Assembly (NCBI RefSeq): GCF_007826885.1
Contig: NZ_ML675585.1
Coordinates: forward strand, 62,001 to 126,000
DNA length: 64,000 bases
Direction of reading: 5' to 3'
Source of the DNA: Candidatus Nitrosocosmicus arcticus
Lineage (GTDB): Archaea; Thermoproteota; Nitrososphaeria; Nitrososphaerales; Nitrososphaeraceae
Positions 15,264-24,818 of this stretch are shown here, in pieces. The first letter of the stretch is position 1. Every line of letters begins with the position of its first letter. A program made the position numbers and the translations under genes. The notes beneath the pieces were generated by a model. That model ran no database searches. It was not told where the DNA came from and saw nothing but the letters and a program-made list of their open reading frames with translations.

Positions 15264-15857
15264 ATGTTAGAACAGTTAGTTAGAATATTGATCAATACTT
15301 ATATCTTAGTAACACTTTTGGCAGTTATCGTCATGGTTGTCGTTGTGCCTATGTCCAGTGCTCAACCAACATGGGAGTTGTATGAAAACGAGTACTGTGG
15401 AATATCACTAAAACATCCATATGTTTCAGACACTATATCAGATGATGATAATTCCGACAATAATTTTCAAATCTATAGTTTCGTAGACCACGCGGATCCT
15501 GATTCAATGAACATGACGTTAATGGTTTCCTGCATAGACAAAGCAATTCCAATAACTTATGAGGTCATGGAATTAGCAAAATCGAGTTTGTTAAAGGATT
15601 CTAAAACCATCGTTCTTGAAGATATTTCATTTAATAGGACGACAATTGATGGTGAAACAGCAGGGTCAGTGGCAGTTAGCAAGCCTATTGGATTAGCAGA
15701 TATCACAGAAATTGACAACACTATTGAAACCAATCATTCCAATCAAACCTATGTCATTAAACTAAATTTTGCCGGGGGTGAAGGTCTTAGCGGATTTTAC
15801 AACAACTATAAGTATCTGGAAGACAACCTGATTGACTCGATTAAATTTTCTGAGTGA
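15264..15857 (+). CDS. Exported protein with PsbP-like features, 197 aa
   Basis: The N-terminus is a long hydrophobic segment (about residues 11-33) ending SSAQP, a typical signal peptide. The mature part begins with WELYENEYCGISLKHPY, like the aromatic start of PsbP/lipoprotein-type domains common among thaumarchaeal exported proteins. Two cysteines could form a disulphide outside the cell. The rest is Asp/Asn/Ser-rich. Function unknown; the domain call is by pattern only. Confidence 0.65.
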   Translation: MLEQLVRILINTYILVTLLAVIVMVVVVPMSSAQPTWELYENEYCGISLKHPYVSDTISDDDNSDNNFQIYSFVDHADPDSMNMTLMVSCIDKAIPITYEVMELAKSSLLKDSKTIVLEDISFNRTTIDGETAGSVAVSKPIGLADITEIDNTIETNHSNQTYVIKLNFAGGEGLSGFYNNYKYLEDNLIDSIKFSE

Positions 15858-16422
15858 TTGGATCATTTACAAATATTGTTTTGAATCATAAATTAATTCA
15901 TTATGATTTTAAAATACAGTCAAAGAAATTGTTATATTTATTTTTCTTTGGTTTATCTAAGGAAATATCTGATTATGAGTAATTTGTGAGATTGTTGATG
16001 TATAATTTAACTGAGTTTTTCATTAATAATGCATACCCTCTAATTTATTCAATGTATCCTTCTGTCCTATTGCTATTTGGATTATAAGTCTAAATAATCA
16101 GATTCATAATATGCCTACAGGGCAAATACGCATTTGTTAACCATATTATTTTAGTTAAGTTGTTTGACATATTCTCATTAGACAATCGATAAAGGTGATA
16201 GTAAATTAATATATTTTAATAATCGCTAGAATTATTTATTAATTAAATAATATTCTTGGTTGAAATACAATGCTATCTTGTTTTTTTTAGGTACAATTGG
16301 TTAAAGCCGTCCATAAGATCTCCCTATCTAAATAAATGATAAGCAATGACCATTTAAGGTTTTAATTGTAGTATAGTGAAGCTACTAGATCAAGTCGACA
16401 TCTGGGAGAGCTTAAAACAGTA
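15858..16422. other. Intergenic, nothing recognised
   Basis: This is very AT-rich sequence with no persuasive frame on either strand and no repeat longer than chance. It separates convergent genes. Confidence 0.5.
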
Positions 16423-16854
16423 TCATCTTTTCAGCCGCTTAACAATTTCAACAAGTTCATTTACTAATTCTGCCTCCTCTTTAAGAATGTCGTGTTCCTT
16501 GAGATAGTATTCATATTCATTTTCCAATAGCACAATCCCACGATCTAAGTCTTTTCCATATATATTAAGGACACTCCTCAGAAGAGCCGTGTTCAAATAT
16601 TGACGATTTGGGTTGTTATCAGATTTGTCAAAAAGAATGCCGATGTTATTTAAAACATTCTTTTTGTTTGTGTCCAATGAATGCAGTATGAGATTTGCTT
16701 GGGCTATAACTACTGGATTATTATTATTTTGTTGCTCTACTCTTATTTGACTATGGAGTTTATTTTTGTAAAAATCAAATGCATTTTCAACCATTCTAGA
16801 ATAGCGTACAAATCCATTAAGGTAATCTTCATTTATCATAATTAAGAATGACAT
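16423..16854 (-). CDS. Hypothetical helical protein, 143 aa
   Basis: An all-helical cytosolic protein. It has a central Asn-rich linker (QQNNNNP) and a C-terminal coiled coil (YYLKEHDILKEEAELVNELV to the end). It has no metal motif or signal. A start at the second Met (MINEDYLNG) is also possible. Not recognised. Confidence 0.55.
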   Translation of the reverse strand: MSFLIMINEDYLNGFVRYSRMVENAFDFYKNKLHSQIRVEQQNNNNPVVIAQANLILHSLDTNKKNVLNNIGILFDKSDNNPNRQYLNTALLRSVLNIYGKDLDRGIVLLENEYEYYLKEHDILKEEAELVNELVEIVKRLKR

Positions 16855-18244
16855 GATAGCGTATTAATTTCTATACAAATGTTAAATACGAAAATGGTTA
16901 GATTTTCTATTTGGCATCAAAATAACAAATGGAGCTGTGGTTTTATTTTTTTTACATAATGACAAAAAGGAAACCCGTTTCATGTGATTAATATCTAATA
17001 CATCACTAGCCGTACATGTTGTTCCTTTATAGCATATGTAGATTAATTATCCATTTTAGAGTCTTATTCAAATAGTTGAAAATAAGAACGTTTATTTGAT
17101 TCTTACAAATCTGATTGTATTGTTTCTGTCAGATAGTTTTTCTTAGGTATCTATATTGAAGGAACAAGGGATAGATAGACGTAGTGTGGTTTAATTTTTC
17201 GCGCACGATAATGGTGCGAATCTAGTTCAAATAATAAAGAAATCCTACGCTTCATTTTAGACTTGTATCTGCACTGAAAAATAAACCGTCGAATCAAATC
17301 ATGAAATTATTAACTAATTTGGGAAACTAGCGCCGAGGCATAAAAAATAATTAAGATTGCAAATATACAAATTCATGGATTTGAACTTGGCGTATTATGA
17401 GTACGCAGTAAAATTAGTCCATACAAATAGAAAATTAGTTAGTACTAGCTGTGGTTTGTTTCTTTTTGGATCTATTAAATACTTTCATTATTTTTTCTTT
17501 TATTGAGTTATTAGTTTTCGTCATTTACTACTTGTATATATAGGAGGGATGTCGGTCTTAAACCTTCTTATGACTTTGCCGGCCGACTCGTTAGGTTCCC
17601 TAAAATCTCGTTGATTCAAACAGTTACTATTACTATTTCGAGTCAAAGGAAAATACTCCCCTGCTTGGTGAATCTCCTTTCTGATTCAGTGTGATGATAA
17701 TGCGCCTTAGAACCAAGCCAGAAATTAAATGGTTAGGAAGACCAAGACGTGAGGTATTTAGATTTTAGTGTATATCATGAATGGGCGTTGAGTGTTGTTT
17801 GATTTTCGAGCTAAAAAATGAGGATATGCCTTGATTAAGATTGATGTAGGGATAAACAGAATACATTAACTTGTAACTCTGAAATTCCTATCCGAATTTA
17901 AACGAAGCAAGTTTTGAGTAATATAAAAGCAAAAAGATACGACGCCACATTAAATCTATCCTTCCTGCAAGGACGGTTGAGACGCATAAACATTAGTAAT
18001 TGAATCGGAAATAATTTTGTTTCAGGAGGTATATCCTGAAAATTAATCTTTTTGCAACTATAACAAAAAAACAGAATCAAATTATCAGATTGTTTTAGTA
18101 AAACCCATTTTAATATTCCCACTATTTACCCACAATATTTTAGTCCTTAAAAACCAGATAATTATTCTAGAAAAAAATTAACTATCAATCATAGTATAGC
18201 ATTGTATTAAACCTAATTATACACATATTTTCACTTAAAGGGTT
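16855..18244. other. Long gene-poor stretch
   Basis: Almost 1.4 kb holds no gene I can support. A 74-codon frame on the minus strand (17898-18122) contains a Cys-x2-Cys but otherwise looks like chance. A nested hairpin lies at 17545-17601, and a partial relative of the 26-bp repeat (TAGTTTTTCTTA) occurs near 17134. Confidence 0.45.
17545..17601 (+). ncRNA. Candidate structured RNA (nested hairpin)
   Basis: An outer stem AGGGA (17545-17549) pairs with TCCCT (17597-17601). Inside it, GTCGGTC (17551-17557) pairs with GGCCGAC (17581-17587) with one G-U, closing a 23-nt loop. The stretch is GC-rich in AT-rich surroundings and follows a TATATATA sequence. No known RNA family recognised. Confidence 0.3.
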
Positions 18245-18607
18245 ATGGCGATCACCTTGTCATCATCTACATCAACCACAAATTCTCTTATGGAAGAAGA
18301 TGAAATGAGGTTCCGTTTAGAGAAAATAGACGTATGTAACCAGCTCCTTAGAAGATTAGATGGAGGAATACACTATATTAAATGGGATGGAATTTTACCA
18401 TTGACAAAATATTCAGCAAAGTCAAATGTACAAAAAAAAATTGAAATTAAAATTGAATCCGATATAGAATATGGTAAATTCATTTATTTAAGAAAACCCT
18501 ACATTACTAAGAAAATCAAAATATGTGGAAGGGATTCATCATGGATAAAATCGTGGAAAACTGAACAGTTAACCGAACTAGCCTCTAAACTTTCATTCCT
18601 TAACTGA
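18245..18607 (+). CDS. Hypothetical protein, 120 aa
   Basis: The first 15 residues are Ser/Thr-rich, followed by an acidic helix (LMEEDEMRFRLEKIDVCNQL) and a beta-rich basic second half (KIEIKIESDIEYGKFIYLRK). There is no membrane segment or metal motif. The ATG has AT-rich DNA upstream. Not recognised; it is the first clear gene after the gene-poor zone. Confidence 0.55.
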   Translation: MAITLSSSTSTTNSLMEEDEMRFRLEKIDVCNQLLRRLDGGIHYIKWDGILPLTKYSAKSNVQKKIEIKIESDIEYGKFIYLRKPYITKKIKICGRDSSWIKSWKTEQLTELASKLSFLN

Positions 18608-19102
18608 ATTAAAATATTTTGGTTCCCACATGTGTTTCGAGTATAACTAATGGTATGTTTCTAAACCTATTCTCAACTTTACTGAACAGTTAAGGTTTTC
18701 AAATTTTTTACTAATTGCAATCATTTTCGTATTTAATTCCAGTTTGGACATGTACCTATTTCTCCATTAATTGTCTGTGCGTTTGCTGAAAGCACAAACG
18801 GAACAACAAGACTCAGATATAAATTAAATTCCAAGCTAACTATTATTATGCAAAAATTATTTTAAGATTCAGCCTTTAGCAAATTTGACAATTATAAAGT
18901 TAATTTATTAAGCTCTGAATCCCTCTGAAGTTACCTAACAACGGATGTGGTAAAAACCCGGCCCATGACCAATATTTCCAATCTTCAAACTCTATGCTTG
19001 TCGCAAAAACAGATTAAATCCCGTCAATTATGGCTTTTAATTCATCGGCACAGAACTGAAAACTAAAAGCAAACTAACTAACTAAAAAAAACAAAAAAAA
19101 GA
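18608..19102. other. Intergenic downstream of amoC
   Basis: No gene supported. A short hairpin can form from CGTTTG and CAAACG around 18780-18797. The stretch just before the amoC stop is A-rich (AAAAAAACAAAAAAAAG), which on the amoC strand is a T-tract and may terminate its transcript. Confidence 0.45.
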
Positions 19103-19666
19103 TTAAGGAACTGATCTGCTGTAGAGTTTTCCTTCTAAGGCTAGTTTGTACATTTCTGCTACATAGGGGTTTCTTGCAGGAGTTTCCGCGCCAAGTTCCA
19201 CCAAACGTGCGTATACCCTAACTACATAGGCCAAAGCACCCATGAAAGCTACTACTACACCCATGTTAAACATCCAGTGGTTAGGTACTGAAAATATTTC
19301 TTCAACAAACCAAAAGTGCCACATTTCATTGATACCAATAGTGAACATGGTAGCTAAATAACCGATAATGGTTATCTTTAGACCAGTATTCATTGAATTG
19401 TTTGGTCCTCTTAAAACTGGTACTCTTCTGTCATACATTGCAACAAATCCCCAACCTAGTGGGAGTGCAATAAAGTGACTGTATAACCACCAATGAGCTG
19501 GTGTAAATGCACTGTCTCTGATGGCTGTTTGGTGTAATGATCCGTCAACAAAGTTGTCTACTTCTACTGATGCAGCAATAGACCCTAGCATAATGACCAT
19601 TAAATAGATCTTTTTTAGCCTTTGGATTTCTACTTCCTTTGGAATTAATGCAGGCATTTGTGCCAT
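19103..19666 (-). CDS. amoC: Archaeal ammonia monooxygenase subunit C
   Basis: A membrane subunit of ammonia monooxygenase, which oxidises ammonia to hydroxylamine. The sequence is the typical thaumarchaeal form, with EVDNFVDGSLHQT, RDSAFTPAHWWLYSHFIALP and NEMWHFWFVEEIFSVPNHW. These contain the Asp and His residues of the conserved metal-binding helix region. About five to six membrane helices are visible. I start at the internal ATG (MAQMPALIPKEVEIQ), not at the upstream GTG. That matches the usual family N-terminus and the TATA box at 19695-19704 leaves room only for this start. No amoA or amoB lies in the window, so this is a solitary copy; Nitrososphaerales often carry extra amoC genes. 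Confidence 0.97.
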   Translation of the reverse strand: MAQMPALIPKEVEIQRLKKIYLMVIMLGSIAASVEVDNFVDGSLHQTAIRDSAFTPAHWWLYSHFIALPLGWGFVAMYDRRVPVLRGPNNSMNTGLKITIIGYLATMFTIGINEMWHFWFVEEIFSVPNHWMFNMGVVVAFMGALAYVVRVYARLVELGAETPARNPYVAEMYKLALEGKLYSRSVP

Positions 19667-19694
19667 TTTTACTATCACTATACCTTTGTCGATT

Positions 19695-19704
19695 AAATAT
19701 ATAA
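19695..19704 (-). promoter_or_regulatory. TATA box of amoC
   Basis: TTATATATTT on the minus strand lies about 29-38 bp before the chosen amoC ATG. This gives a very short leader and supports that start. Confidence 0.55.
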
Positions 19705-19874
19705 GATATGAACTAAAATATTTATTAATAATCCTAGGAATAGATGTAATATTATTAAATAATTAGATCGTTAGCTAATTAATTAACTAAATTTCTGATG
19801 TTTTATCAGTATTGTCAAGCTTATCGGCTTTGATTATCACAATTGATTGACTAATATATAAAAAAGGTAGAAGC

Positions 19875-20435
19875 TTATGAGATAGTTATATTTTTAGTTA
19901 TCTCAAAAGATTTGCCTGAATTCTCATCGGTAATCTCATAAATTATTCCATAATCTCCTGTCGGGAAGGGTACAGATTGTGTCACAGTAAACGGTATGAA
20001 CACCTCCTTATTTTGATTATGAGATATTATATTTCCAATTGGTACATTTTCCTGACCTCCGAGAATGGTACCATTTGAACTCGTTATAAGAAAACTCGCA
20101 CCAAAGTCAATTGAAAAGAGAGGTGCTCCATTTTCATCTGTAATATTATTATATTCAAAACCAACTGGTTCGATGTATAATATTATTGATTCTCCAGGAG
20201 AATAAGAAGTAGAATTCTTTTCTTCGTATATTCCGAAGCCATTAGGCTCTGTTGTCACAAATAAATCCTTATTTGAGTAAAAGTCACTTGTACTATTGCT
20301 GTCACTTGTACTATTGCTGACACTCATCCCCTGAGCATTGGCTTGCCCATAATTGAATCCAGTGACCGGACTGCCCATGACCGCAAAGAACAAAAGTGCA
20401 AATAAGAACACAAATTTTGATGATTTATCATTCAT
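19875..20435 (-). CDS. Exported protein with Ig-like pattern, 187 aa
   Basis: The chosen ATG begins MNDKSSKFVFLFALLFFAVM, a signal peptide that ends near NAQG. A low-complexity Asn/Ser/Thr linker (a repeated SNSTSD) follows. The mature domain is beta-rich (TEPNGFGIYEEKNSTSYSPG, then SIILYIEPVGFEY) as in Ig-like surface proteins of thaumarchaea. Upstream in-frame codons add a hydrophobic stretch without signal-peptide order, so I reject the longer form. The gene is divergent from the one at 20536. Confidence 0.65.
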   Translation of the reverse strand: MNDKSSKFVFLFALLFFAVMGSPVTGFNYGQANAQGMSVSNSTSDSNSTSDFYSNKDLFVTTEPNGFGIYEEKNSTSYSPGESIILYIEPVGFEYNNITDENGAPLFSIDFGASFLITSSNGTILGGQENVPIGNIISHNQNKEVFIPFTVTQSVPFPTGDYGIIYEITDENSGKSFEITKNITIS

Positions 20436-20535
20436 ACTATACTTCTTTAATTTTAGATAATTTATTAAGATAGCTGTTAGAGTAATATACAATTTTAAAA
20501 TTAATTTAATAATTAATATTTGTAAAAGGATATAG

Positions 20536-20967
20536 ATGATAAGTCTATTAGAATACCTCCCAATAATAACTTCTGGGCTCTTATTTCTGTCCATCCTCAC
20601 TCTAGTTGCAAATAGAAAGAATTTGAGATTACAAAGCGAATATCAAATATACGCAAGAATGATAGAGGCTCGATTGAAACTAGAGACCTCAGAGCCTTTT
20701 ATTAAAATGGCAAGAGAAAGTCCATTCTATGCAGACAGATTTGCTCTTGTGGATAGCCCTGATCAATTCTACATGCTTAGAGCTTTTATAGATTTGTATG
20801 AATTCATTTATAGACTTCACAAGACTCATGTTATTGATGATCAACTTTGGCTAAGATGGATGTCGTCTGCGAAAGCTATGAAATCTATTCCTAAATTCTT
20901 AAGTGTGTGGGAGAAAACTAAGTCGGTTCATTCGCCTGACTTCGTCAAATTTATTGATTCATTGTAG
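20536..20967 (+). CDS. Membrane-anchored hypothetical protein, 143 aa
   Basis: A single N-terminal membrane helix (residues about 7-25) is followed by a basic stretch and a helical cytosolic domain with several Trp and Phe residues (FYMLRAFIDLYEFIYRLHKT, then WLRWMSSAKAMKS). It resembles proteins with a membrane anchor and a DUF4760-like helical domain, but I cannot assign it. Divergent from the exported protein to its left. Confidence 0.6.
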   Translation: MISLLEYLPIITSGLLFLSILTLVANRKNLRLQSEYQIYARMIEARLKLETSEPFIKMARESPFYADRFALVDSPDQFYMLRAFIDLYEFIYRLHKTHVIDDQLWLRWMSSAKAMKSIPKFLSVWEKTKSVHSPDFVKFIDSL

Positions 20968-21132
20968 TGGAGGCGAATCTAGTTATTAGTTTAGAAAGGA
21001 GTTTACATGTTTATTCATGCGTACAAATTATTACGAAATAAACATAACAATTATCAATTACAAATCCAATGTCATTTCTTATTAGAAAATTACGGAAAAT
21101 GGATATATTTTTTTAAAATATACATAATGTAA

Positions 21133-22188
21133 ATGGCAATACAAAACAAGAAAATCTTATCAATTGCAATACTAGCATCTTTACTAGTTTTTAGCTTCAC
21201 CGTTTCATCTTCAACGGCAATATCCTTTGCCCAAAGGGATGGAGGGAGCGGAGGAAACCAAGCTGCAGGTCAAAACAGTCAAGATGGGGATAATGACTCT
21301 GAAAGTGGAATTAGTCAATCAAGTTCCAGCTCTCAAAGCTCTGAATGTCTGTCTGAAGGAAGTACAATCGCAAGTTGCAACAACGTAAGTGTACAAGCAA
21401 ACCAGAATGGAAATTCTGATGACGAAGAGAAAGCAACATCAGATGCAGAACCAAGAGCCACTGTAACCCCAGAAAGCGAATCATCACCCGCTGCCCAAGC
21501 CACTGCAGAACCAGTCAAGGCATCTGTATCTTGCGGAGAGGTAATCAAACAAAGTGTTAAGTTGACCTCCAATCTTGATTGTAAGACCGACGGTTTAATC
21601 ATTGGAGCAGACGGAATCACAGTTAACCTAAACGGTCACACGATTTCTGGCCCTGGTGTATCAACATCTAAGGTCGGAGTAATGTTAAGCGACCAAGACA
21701 GTGTTAACATTGTAGGCCCAGGTATTATCCAAAACTTCCAAGCAGGAGTATTAAACACAGGTGGTCAAGATGACAAAATATCCGCTGTAACATTTACCCA
21801 AAATCAAATAGGGTCATTTAACACAGGCTCTGCAAACACTTCAATAGAGGACAACCTGTTCTTTAGCAATAACATAGGTGTAGCATCCCATTCCTCAACA
21901 GGAGCTAAATTGATTACAAACCTGTTTAAAACAAACGACCTTGCAGGTGTAACATTCGTGAACTCTGCAGCAAACGAAGTTTCATTTAACACCATCCAAG
22001 GCTCAGTTAGCGGATTGTTCTTTGACGGACAAAGTAGCGACAACGTAGTCAATGCAAACAACATTTTGGACAATAGTGGTGTAGATATCAACAATGCAAA
22101 CGGCCTTCCATTGAATGTGAACAACAACCTATTCAACGACAACAACTGCAATAATTCCATACCAGTCGGCCTTTGTTTAGGTAAATAA
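21133..22188 (+). CDS. Secreted right-handed beta-helix protein, 351 aa
   Basis: A signal peptide (IAILASLLVFSFTVSSSTAI) is cleaved near FAQRDG. A low-complexity Gly/Ser/Gln/Glu stalk runs to about residue 130. The C-terminal 220 residues show parallel beta-helix (NosD/PbH1-like) repeats such as ADGITVNLNGHTISGPGV, INNANGLPLNVNNNLF and NEVSFNTIQG, about 22 residues per turn. Four cysteines may form disulphides. It probably sits on the cell surface and may bind or cleave polysaccharide. No catalytic residues are identified. Codon use is less AT-rich than its neighbours, suggesting high expression. Confidence 0.8.
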   Translation: MAIQNKKILSIAILASLLVFSFTVSSSTAISFAQRDGGSGGNQAAGQNSQDGDNDSESGISQSSSSSQSSECLSEGSTIASCNNVSVQANQNGNSDDEEKATSDAEPRATVTPESESSPAAQATAEPVKASVSCGEVIKQSVKLTSNLDCKTDGLIIGADGITVNLNGHTISGPGVSTSKVGVMLSDQDSVNIVGPGIIQNFQAGVLNTGGQDDKISAVTFTQNQIGSFNTGSANTSIEDNLFFSNNIGVASHSSTGAKLITNLFKTNDLAGVTFVNSAANEVSFNTIQGSVSGLFFDGQSSDNVVNANNILDNSGVDINNANGLPLNVNNNLFNDNNCNNSIPVGLCLGK

Positions 22189-22342
22189 AACCACTTTTTT
22201 TTTAACTTTAACTTTTGATTTAAATCATAATTTAATTATTAATTTATGACTATCTTCTACATAATACTCAAAGTCATTATTGATGAGTTGGATCTTTAGA
22301 TCGTTCTGCTTTGGGATTCTAATCTCTTTCGTAATATCGTTA

Positions 22343-22689
22343 TTAATCATCTTTGACAAAATCGTATAGTTGATCGATAAATATTGCAGACCTTAGGTCG
22401 AAATCAGAAATTGGATTGTTTAAAGCCCATGAGTGTAATTCAATAGTAACTTTATCCCAATCAATATCAATAATGGGATGATGGTTTATCATTTGTGACA
22501 TTTCACTAACCAAATATGAAAATTTGATTGCTTCAGGGAAACTCTCAAAGGAGAATTCTTTGATAAACTTTGTGATTCTCCAGATTCATCACCTAACACT
22601 ACCCACCCATCAGACTTTGTTAAATATTCAATGATAATATCGTTTTCAACTACTTGATACTTATTTGTAGAATTATCATAAACTTGCAA
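22343..22689 (-). pseudogene. Pterin-4a-carbinolamine dehydratase, frameshifted
   Basis: Two frames together make a pterin-4a-carbinolamine dehydratase (PCD). The first gives the N-terminus up to SDGWVVLGDES. A one-base shift near 22582-22588 then leads to WRITKFIKEFSFESFPEAIK, the signature MINHHPIIDIDWDKVTIELH with the catalytic HHP motif, and ISDFDLRSAIFIDQLYDF. Inserting one base restores a roughly 115-aa protein of normal length. The enzyme recycles the pterin cofactor of aromatic hydroxylases. This is either a fresh pseudogene or a sequencing error. Confidence 0.8.
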
Positions 22690-22732
22690 TAAATTTTGTT
22701 TTATAATATCCCCGTGTTAATATTTGTGCTTA

Positions 22733-23491
22733 TTACTCCCCGCTTGTGTAAGGGACATTTTTCATAGGATTATATGACTCTGAAGGAAGTACCAAAAAGT
22801 CATATATAGTTTCATAATCCCATCCGATTGGAAAGCAAAATGAAGCACTATTATTAGTAGCGCTGTGATATTCTTGAGAACCATTTGAAAAACCTCCTTC
22901 AAAGGTAATGATGTGCTTTCCGATAGAAACATGATTCTGAATGGATTTCGCACACGTTGTTAGTCCATCCATACTTTTTATCGCTGGATATTCGATGTAT
23001 GAACATTCGGAATTAAGGATAGGAAATAGAATGCCAACATTGTCAGGTACTAGGCATGATCGGGTTGCTGAATATTTAAAAGTTCCAGAAAAAAACCATA
23101 CGGGGCCAACTTGACTTTTGTTGCAATTGATTCCACAGTCATCATAGGCGGGGTTTTCATTAACAGGGATTGAATATGCCCATTTCCACCATTTCGCAGT
23201 CCAATCTTCGTATGATTTTCCAAATATTTGAGATTTATTGTCGTACATTCCATCGAAATTCGAACGATTAATTTTAGAATCAAAGTAATGTTCCTCGGCA
23301 TAGAAAACTTCCATGATAGAGTTCAATGGGAGCAATTGATTTAAAATAAGAAATATGGTCTCCAAAGAAGGGATTAGAGTCACTGTCGTTTCACTGAGGT
23401 GACCATTTGAATTAAATCCAGAAGTGAAATAATTGTCATAGTTATAATGCTTAATAATTATTATATATATGATTTTGTAGTCAAAAGACAT
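22733..23491 (-). CDS. Putative exported protein, 252 aa
   Basis: The centre carries WTAKWWKWAYSIPVNENPAY, CGINCNKSQVGPVWFFSGTF and a Cys-x-VP...FPILNSECS block. This combination occurs in a family of exported proteins of unknown function in bacteria and archaea. The start is uncertain: the first Met precedes a hydrophobic stretch, but a later start at MEVFYAEEHY (23314) would lose the signal. Six conserved Cys suggest extracellular disulphides. Confidence 0.6.
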   Translation of the reverse strand: MSFDYKIIYIIIIKHYNYDNYFTSGFNSNGHLSETTVTLIPSLETIFLILNQLLPLNSIMEVFYAEEHYFDSKINRSNFDGMYDNKSQIFGKSYEDWTAKWWKWAYSIPVNENPAYDDCGINCNKSQVGPVWFFSGTFKYSATRSCLVPDNVGILFPILNSECSYIEYPAIKSMDGLTTCAKSIQNHVSIGKHIITFEGGFSNGSQEYHSATNNSASFCFPIGWDYETIYDFLVLPSESYNPMKNVPYTSGE

Positions 23492-23720
23492 TTATGCAAT
23501 TTTATATAATAAAGGTCACAATATTTCCAGCTTTGAATAATTACTCTAGCGAATCAATCGCATTGAGGGAGTCGTACTCGTTAGGTTTTAGGGATTTGGG
23601 TTTATCATTTATTCTCCACAGAGGGTAGAGATTGTTAAATTTTTACAAATTATACTTTCTCTCTCTGATTGATATTATTATTCGATAAATTATTATACAA
23701 ATTATGTATTTAAAAAATGG

Positions 23721-24110
23721 ATGAGCGGCATTGACACTATTGTAAAGAAATTTGATGAATTTGAAAATTCTATGAAAGAAGGATTGCCCAAAGTGGACGA
23801 GAGATTGGTTATCGATATGCTTCATCGGATGAAAAGGGATGACTCACCAATGTATACGATTGAAATATTTCTTAAAGAAAAACCGAATTCAGATGAAATT
23901 AGGTCTATTATTACAGAGGGTTTGGGGGTAATGCCTGCATTATACGATCATGGGACTCATATAGTAGTAGCACATCGATTCAATTTGCAGATGCTTGAAT
24001 ATATATCGAATAATTTGAATGTTGAAAAGATCAGAGGGACATTTACAGGAGCGGGTAGAGGTGCCTCCATAGGTCCCGTTTTTGAAAGAGACGATAAACC
24101 AGATTACTAG
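23721..24110 (+). CDS. Conserved hypothetical protein, 129 aa
   Basis: A cytosolic alpha/beta protein. The pattern MYTIEIFLKEKPNSDEIRSI, VMPALYDHGTHIVVAHRFNL and VEKIRGTFTGAGRGASIGPV shows regular strands and helices and a glycine-rich C-terminal loop. It resembles thaumarchaeal proteins of unknown function. No catalytic motif recognised. Confidence 0.6.
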   Translation: MSGIDTIVKKFDEFENSMKEGLPKVDERLVIDMLHRMKRDDSPMYTIEIFLKEKPNSDEIRSIITEGLGVMPALYDHGTHIVVAHRFNLQMLEYISNNLNVEKIRGTFTGAGRGASIGPVFERDDKPDY

Positions 24111-24818
24111 TGTAAAGAACAAATAAGAAAGAAAGAAAATCAATCTTCTTCAAAACAGAACATTTCTTATATGTTTGGTTTCACACAGGTTGGACCGTAC
24201 CATACTAGTCTTTGAGCAATTGTTTTAATTGTTTTCTGCTTAGTTAGTATCGCTCGGATGGTCCATGATGTGCTCGGTTAATCGTTGTAATGTTTTTATA
24301 CAGATATTGAATGCTCCAACAAAAGGAGCTTTCAAAGGGACGAGGGCTAATCAAATATGACATTCTCTTCTTCTAAACCATACTATTCCGAAAATAATAT
24401 CAAGTTACGGTTCCTATAATCTATTATAAGCGCATCTTGACCTCATTTAAAATTATTCTGTATTGTAAAAATTTTCAAAATTTAGATATCAATGTATGGC
24501 ATCATGCCGTTCTAGAATCAAATTGAGAGAAGAACTAGAATGTATAAAGTTCCAAATCTTTCCCAAAAAAAGATTATCTCAAAGAGATCTGATGGACTAA
24601 TAAATTAATTCACGTAAAAAAAAATCCCAACAAGTCTACAATAAAAAGTATCTTGGTTTCAGGCATAGGTTTTGACTTATAGGCAGCCCATGTTTAATCC
24701 CAGACAATATTAATACCCTAAATAATCAAAGAGGAAAATGGATTAGTTTGTTAATTATTTTTTTCATTTAATTAGAGTAAATTGATTTTAATATCCGACT
24801 AATATATTTAGAGCATTT
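24111..24818. other. Intergenic with a candidate structured RNA
   Basis: No gene found in 700 bp. The left part holds the nested hairpin described at 24191-24265. The right part is AT-rich, and its end should contain the promoter for the gene at 24819. Confidence 0.5.
24191..24265 (+). ncRNA. Candidate structured RNA (three nested stems)
   Basis: Three perfect stems nest inside each other. TGGACC (24191-24196) pairs with GGTCCA (24260-24265), ATACTA (24202-24207) with TAGTAT (24245-24250), and CAATT (24217-24221) with AATTG (24227-24231). The 75-nt length is like a tRNA, but there is no T-arm. Three concentric stems by chance are unlikely. Family unknown. Confidence 0.4.

Noticed and set aside
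17898-18122. A 74-codon minus-strand frame with a Cys-x2-Cys
   Set aside because: A single Cys pair in a hydrophobic, unordered sequence; no second pair and no promoter signal.
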